Source of the DNA: Pseudomonadota bacterium
GTDB taxonomy: Bacteria; Desulfobacterota; Desulfobacteria; Desulfobacterales; Desulfobacteraceae
DNA: 64,000 bases
NCBI GenBank assembly: GCA_018821535.1
Contig: JAHJLV010000008.1
Span: forward strand, 62,001 to 126,000
Direction of reading: 5' to 3'
Both the position numbers and the translations under genes were made by a program. Shown piece after piece: positions 60,537-64,000 of the stretch (within the stretch, counting starts at the first letter, position 1; every line of letters starts with the position of its first letter). The notes under the pieces were generated by a model. The model searched no databases. It saw only the letters and a list, made by a program, of their open reading frames with translations, and was not told the origin of the DNA.

Positions 60537-60908
60537 GACTTACCTCCTGAGTAGGTTTGTTGTGTTAGGGTCGGGTGGAGGGTGCAACCTCTGCCTGGCC
60601 CGAATAATTCATACCATTATATATAAGGCAATTAATTATGCCAGCAAAAATATTTTTTTCAGGGAAACAAACAGACGATTAAATAAGATTTTCAAATTTT
60701 AAATTTCTGATATTGTGTGCCAGAATTTCTGAGATTACGTGGCGGCTTACAATAATCCTCGATTGACAAAACTTGTAGCCTAAATTTAAAGATCAAAATT
60801 AGCAAAAATTCCATATGCGCAAGTATGATTTCACACCAAGACCGGAGGATTACCGGAAAAACAAAAAAGGTTTTCAGCGTGATTTGCTGGAAACCTTTGT
60901 TTTTCAAG
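60537..60908. other. Gap between recombinase and tRNA-Gln
   Basis: The 372-base gap holds the recombinase promoter region, an AT-rich stretch (60640-60840) and the tRNA terminator (60866-60898). It could contain the right attachment site of an island. No ORF of note and no copy of the tRNA 3' end was found. Confidence 0.55.
60859..60898 (-). terminator. Terminator of tRNA-Gln
   Basis: AAAGGTTTTCAGC and GCTGGAAACCTTT (60866-60898) form an imperfect long stem; on the - strand it is followed by a T-rich run TTTTTTGTTTTT. It starts 11 bases beyond the tRNA 3' end, so tRNA-Gln keeps its own terminator and was not separated from it by an insertion. Confidence 0.75.
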
Positions 60909-60982
60909 TGGCTGGGTGATAAGGATTCGAACCTTAATTGACGGAGTCAGAGTCCGTAGTCCTGCCGTTGGACGATCACCCA
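60909..60982 (-). tRNA. tRNA-Gln (anticodon CUG)
   Basis: The - strand folds into a full cloverleaf of 74 bases including encoded CCA. The acceptor stem TGGGTGA pairs with TCACCCA with discriminator G; the anticodon stem ACGGA/TCCGT encloses the loop CTCTGAC with anticodon CTG; the T arm has GGTTCGAATCC. It reads CAG codons as glutamine. It marks the beginning of the core chromosome side. Confidence 0.95.
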
Positions 60983-61137
60983 GTGGAATTAATTGAAAGT
61001 TTTTATATACCGGTAAGGGGTTTTAGTCAAGGGGTATCTGGTGAAAACTTGCGATGCAGGGTTTGTTAAAAGCTATGGATGTGTGATATATAGGGGTTAT
61101 ATTTATATTAGCTTTAAAAAAACAAGCGGGGGTGAAA

Positions 61138-61422
61138 ATGTCAGTGACCGTATTGATTAAAAGAAAAGTTACTCCTGAAAACATGGGGCTGCTGGAAGAA
61201 TTATACCGGGAAATGAGAGCGGCTGCCCTGAAACAGAAAGGATATATCGGCGCTGAAACATTAAAACGGGTGGACAGCGAAGGTGATCTGCTGGTGATCA
61301 GCAAATGGCAGCATGTGGATGACTGGTCCAAGTGGCTTGTCAGCAAGGAGAGAATGGCATTTCAGGAACGCATTGATTCTTTGACCAGTGTTAAAACCAA
61401 ATTTGAAGTGTATGCCCATTGA
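61138..61422 (+). CDS. Antibiotic-biosynthesis monooxygenase (ABM)-like protein
   Basis: The ATG at 61138 follows a GGGGGTG site; the GTG at 61132 is the longer choice. The 94-residue dimeric alpha-beta barrel pattern is clear: SVTVLIKRKVTPENMGLLEEL, RAAALKQKGYIGAETLKRVDSEGDLLVISKWQHVDDWSKWLVSKER. ABM folds serve as monooxygenases, heme-degrading or unknown enzymes. Its stop overlaps the larE start by 11 bases, so the two are co-transcribed. Confidence 0.85.
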   Translation: MSVTVLIKRKVTPENMGLLEELYREMRAAALKQKGYIGAETLKRVDSEGDLLVISKWQHVDDWSKWLVSKERMAFQERIDSLTSVKTKFEVYAH

Positions 61423-62254
61423 TTTTAAAAAAGATATTTTGAAAGAATTACTCAAAACCCTTGAACAACTCCTGGAACAGTTGCCATCAGCAGCCATTGC
61501 ATTTTCCGGCGGAGTGGACAGCACCTTTCTTGTGGCAGTGACCAAAAATATCATCAAAGGCCCGTTGCTGGCCGTTAATGCGGCATCCCGATTTGTTCCT
61601 TTAACAGAGACGGATCAGGCAAAGGCAGTAGCAGCCCGACTCGGGGTTGAATATGTTGAGTTCCAGGCAGGTATGTTTTCAAATAAAGAGGTGATCCAGA
61701 ACACCCCCCAAAGATGCTATTTTTGCAAGAAACAGATTTTTTCATCCATAAAGCAGATAGCCCGGGAAAAGGGGATTCACCATCTGCTTCACGGAGTGAA
61801 TCTGGATGATCTGGGTGATTTTCGTCCGGGGTTGAAAGCGGCACAGGAGCTTGGTTTTTTAAGTCCCCTGGCAGATGCAGGTCTTGCAAAATCACAGATT
61901 CGGGAACTGTCCCGGCAGATGGGACTTGCAACCTGGAACAAACCGTCTCAATCCTGCCTGGCCACACGCATTCCGTATCATGATATTATTACAGTTCAGA
62001 AACTTGCAATGATTGATACAGCAGAACAGGTATTGCACGACCTGGGATTTGAACAGGTCCGGGTGCGGTGTATGGGAAAATCAGCCCAGGTCGAAGTGGA
62101 ACCGCAATTTGTAAGCCGGATAACAGCGCCTGAAATCCGGCAAAAGGTATCAGTTGCATTGAAAAAAATCGGATTTGACAGGATTTCCATAGACATGGAT
62201 GGGTATAAAACCGGAAAGATGAATCATGAAATATCCATTTGCGAAATTGAATAA
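61412..62254 (+). CDS. larE: Sulfur transferase LarE-like (nickel-pincer cofactor or related)
   Basis: The ATG at 61412 overlaps the ABM gene. The 280-residue protein carries the PP-loop AFSGGVDST (30-38) for ATP-dependent adenylation, RCYFC (101-105), and KPSQSCLATRIPY with C182 at the sacrificial-Cys position of LarE. LarE donates sulfur to the pyridinium dithio-acid of the nickel-pincer cofactor of lactate racemase; larB and larC are not next to it, so a more general sulfur-transfer role is possible. The extra Cys pair at 102/105 is common in related proteins that may use a cluster instead. Confidence 0.85.
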   Translation: MPIDFKKDILKELLKTLEQLLEQLPSAAIAFSGGVDSTFLVAVTKNIIKGPLLAVNAASRFVPLTETDQAKAVAARLGVEYVEFQAGMFSNKEVIQNTPQRCYFCKKQIFSSIKQIAREKGIHHLLHGVNLDDLGDFRPGLKAAQELGFLSPLADAGLAKSQIRELSRQMGLATWNKPSQSCLATRIPYHDIITVQKLAMIDTAEQVLHDLGFEQVRVRCMGKSAQVEVEPQFVSRITAPEIRQKVSVALKKIGFDRISIDMDGYKTGKMNHEISICEIE

Positions 62255-62255
62255 A

Positions 62256-62298
62256 AAAACCCGCAGTGGAGAAAATAATTTCCCCACTGCGGGTTTTT
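62256..62298. terminator. Bidirectional terminator between larE and ndk
   Basis: AAAACCCGCAGTGG pairs with CCACTGCGGGTTTT (14-bp stem) and both flanks are A/T tracts. It serves the convergent larE and ndk genes. Confidence 0.92.
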
Positions 62299-62316
62299 AT
62301 GGAAATCCGGGACAGT

Positions 62317-62736
62317 TTATCTTTGCTGGATCTCAAGATCGTTGAAAAAATATCCGATCTCGAAAGCAGCTGTTTCGGGCGCATCAGAACCATGAACCAC
62401 ATTTTTTTCAATATCAGTTGCATAATCTTTTCTGATAGTTCCCTCTTCAGCGTCTTTAAAATTGGTGGCGCCCATCAGTTTCCGGTTTTGGGCAATGACA
62501 TCTTCACCCTCAAGGATCATGACAACAATGGGGCCGGATGTCATAAAATCTGTCAGGCTGTCAAAAAAAGGTCTTTGTTTATGAACCGCATAAAATCCCT
62601 GGGCCTGGGGTTTGGTCAGTTGAATCATTTTCATGGCAGCAATCTTGATGCCAGAAGTTTCAAAACGTCTGATCACTTCACCGATTACGTTTTTTGCAAC
62701 CCCGTCGGGTTTGATGATTGATAATGTTCTTTCCAC
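62317..62736 (-). CDS. ndk: Nucleoside diphosphate kinase
   Basis: The 139-residue enzyme matches the family almost throughout: [32 protein letters not shown], and [16 protein letters not shown] with phosphohistidine H115. The start is GTG at 62736, with AAGGATAC upstream on the - strand. It transfers phosphate from ATP to other nucleoside diphosphates. It is a core gene, read leftward and ended by the terminator at 62256-62298. Confidence 0.96.
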   Translation of the reverse strand: MERTLSIIKPDGVAKNVIGEVIRRFETSGIKIAAMKMIQLTKPQAQGFYAVHKQRPFFDSLTDFMTSGPIVVMILEGEDVIAQNRKLMGATNFKDAEEGTIRKDYATDIEKNVVHGSDAPETAAFEIGYFFNDLEIQQR

Positions 62737-62868
62737 AATCTGTATCCTTTTATTTATAATTAAAAAACGGTCTTGAAAATTATCACAAAAGCATACTATA
62801 GTCAATGTCACGCAGGCAGCTTAATATAAACAAAACATACACATATTAATATCCATAAACAAAAATCC

Positions 62869-63486
62869 ATGAACATTTTTAAAATTGCAGTGACCGGTTC
62901 GGCAGGATCGGGAAAAAGCATTGTATGCAGGCGCTTTTATGAAAAAGGTCTGGTTGTGCTGGATTGTGATGTGATTGCACGGCAGGTGGTGGAGCCCGGA
63001 GAAAAAGGCTTCAAGGATATCGTTGATTTGTTCGGTGAAACTGTGGTTTTGAAGGATGGCCGTCTGGATAGAGCCCGGTTGAGAGAAATTATTGTATATG
63101 ATGATGATATGAGAAAGAAAATGGAAGATATTCTCCATCCCCGAATCCTTGAGGAAATGATTTTTCAGATGGCGCATGCGGATTATACCGGCCGAAAAAA
63201 AGCAGTTGCTGTTGAAGTGCCGTTGCTTTTTGAAACCGGTATGGAGCGTTATTTTGATTTAACCATTGCAGTGATTGCTGATTTTCCCGAGCTGATCGAC
63301 AGAATTTCCAGTCGGGATAAGGTGATGGAAAAAGATGCCAGAAAAATGCTGGAACTTCAGATGTCGCAGGAACACAAATCAGCCCGGGCAGATTATGTGA
63401 TAAAAAACACAGGAACCTTGCCGGAACTCTTTGATTCTGTTGACAATATCTTTGAGAAAATCCAAAAAGAATTCTTGACAACCTGA
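62869..63486 (+). CDS. coaE: Dephospho-CoA kinase
   Basis: The 205-residue protein has P-loop GSAGSGKS (9-16), VLDCDVIARQVVEPG with the substrate-site Asp, and VEVPLLFETGMERYFD, all typical of CoaE. It makes the last step of coenzyme A synthesis (dephospho-CoA to CoA). The start ATG is 57 bases after the upstream AT-rich gap; no strong SD was noted. The rho gene follows after 160 bases. Confidence 0.95.
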   Translation: MNIFKIAVTGSAGSGKSIVCRRFYEKGLVVLDCDVIARQVVEPGEKGFKDIVDLFGETVVLKDGRLDRARLREIIVYDDDMRKKMEDILHPRILEEMIFQMAHADYTGRKKAVAVEVPLLFETGMERYFDLTIAVIADFPELIDRISSRDKVMEKDARKMLELQMSQEHKSARADYVIKNTGTLPELFDSVDNIFEKIQKEFLTT

Positions 63487-63646
63487 TTTTTTTACCATAT
63501 TAGTTAACACTTATATAGCAAGTTTCTAAATATCTGTTTGTTTTCCAAGCCGATTTTTGATTTCAAAACTTCAGTAAAGGTGTGCTCCAGAACAAAAAAC
63601 AATCCTTAAGCCTAAAGACAAATTAATTTAAAATTTGGGAGAATGA

Positions 63647-64000
63647 ATGAACCTCGTAGAATTGAACAAGATGAAGATTAGTGAACTGACCAAGCTTGCT
63701 AAAAAATATAAGATTCAAGGGATCAGCGGTTTGAAAAAACAGGAATTGATATTCCTGCTGCTTCAGGCAAATATTGAAGACACAGGTCAGATTTATGGAG
63801 AAGGAACCCTTGAAATTCTACCGGATGGTTTTGGTTTTTTAAGGGCACCGGGGTATAATTATCTGCCCGGGCCTGATGATATCTATGTTTCTCCCTCACA
63901 GATCCGAAGATTTAATTTAAGGACCGGAGATACGATTTCCGGCCAGGTTCGCCAGCCCAAGGATTCTGAACGGTATTTTGCGCTGCTTAAAGTGGAGGCG
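63647..64000 (+). CDS. rho: Transcription termination factor Rho, 5' part
   Basis: The ATG at 63647 follows TGGGAGAATGA. The frame stays open to the end of the window (118 residues seen). It starts [25 protein letters not shown], the Rho N-terminal helix bundle, then [43 protein letters not shown], the RNA-binding cold-shock-like domain with its primary-site aromatic residues. The ATPase/helicase part is outside the window. Gene order coaE-rho supports a core-chromosome setting. Confidence 0.95.
   Translation, partial: MNLVELNKMKISELTKLAKKYKIQGISGLKKQELIFLLLQANIEDTGQIYGEGTLEILPDGFGFLRAPGYNYLPGPDDIYVSPSQIRRFNLRTGDTISGQVRQPKDSERYFALLKVEA

Noticed and set aside
60909..60982. Duplicated tRNA-Gln 3' end elsewhere in the window as attachment site
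   Set aside because: No second copy of the T-arm/acceptor sequence was noticed in gaps near either integrase, though a full search by computer was not possible.
1..64000. CRISPR array or cas genes near the CARF-type regulator
   Set aside because: No regularly spaced repeats of 25-40 bases and no Cas proteins were found; the CARF-like domain is fused to a sigma54 activator instead.

Overview
The window looks like the chromosome of a delta-proteobacterial sulfate reducer of the Desulfobacteraceae type. This is an inference from gene style and neighbourhood (LarE, Ndk, CoaE and Rho beside a tRNA-Gln, AT-leaning composition), not from a marker gene. Only about the last 3 kb (tRNA-Gln to the start of rho) is core chromosome. 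The remaining 60 kb is accessory DNA.

Region 1 (1-8.6 kb) is mobile-element cargo. It holds the 3' end of a Toprim/primase-type gene, a protein with five cold-shock-like repeats joined to a DUF3825-like domain, a P4-type tyrosine integrase, a DUF2958 protein, a short RadC/JAB protein, a DUF1232 protein and several unknown small genes, many separated by hairpins.

Region 2 (8.2-23.6 kb) is the most interesting part. A sigma54 activator with an RtcR/CARF-like sensor domain sits between two sigma54 (-24/-12) promoter-like sequences that point away from it. Leftward is a small GIY-YIG-like protein. Rightward is one closely packed run of seven genes: a GIY-YIG/DUF4357 protein, a 1240-residue reverse transcriptase-nitrilase fusion (DRT type 1/UG1-like), HsdR, HsdM, HsdS, an AAA ATPase and an HNH protein (Septu PtuA/PtuB-like). 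The layout suggests a stack of anti-phage systems that is switched on by a signal-sensing sigma54 activator rather than expressed constantly.

Region 3 (about 24-59.6 kb) is a nearly complete transposable (Mu-like) prophage. It has a CI-type repressor read leftward with a PAS-like partner, early regulators, MuA and MuB, GemA/gp16, DUF3164, a Mor-type activator, an M15 endolysin and holin-like genes, and the Mu head module (gp27/gp28 terminase, gp29 portal, gp30, protease with nested scaffold, major head protein, gp36, gpG, gp37). The tail is not Mu's contractile tail. It has a tail tube, chaperones, a tape measure, lambda L/K-like tip proteins and a giant J-like fibre protein, as in the B3/D3112 siphovirus-type transposable phages. 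After the fibre come five genes whose products begin with export signals or a hydrophobic leader, and then a lipase. These may be lysogenic-conversion cargo or appendage proteins.

Region 4 (59.6-64 kb): a second tyrosine recombinase lies next to tRNA-Gln(CUG), followed by core genes (antibiotic-biosynthesis monooxygenase-like protein, LarE, Ndk, CoaE, start of Rho). I could not locate the exact prophage ends or a duplicated tRNA end by eye. The nesting of prophage, defence island and recombinases is therefore a hypothesis.
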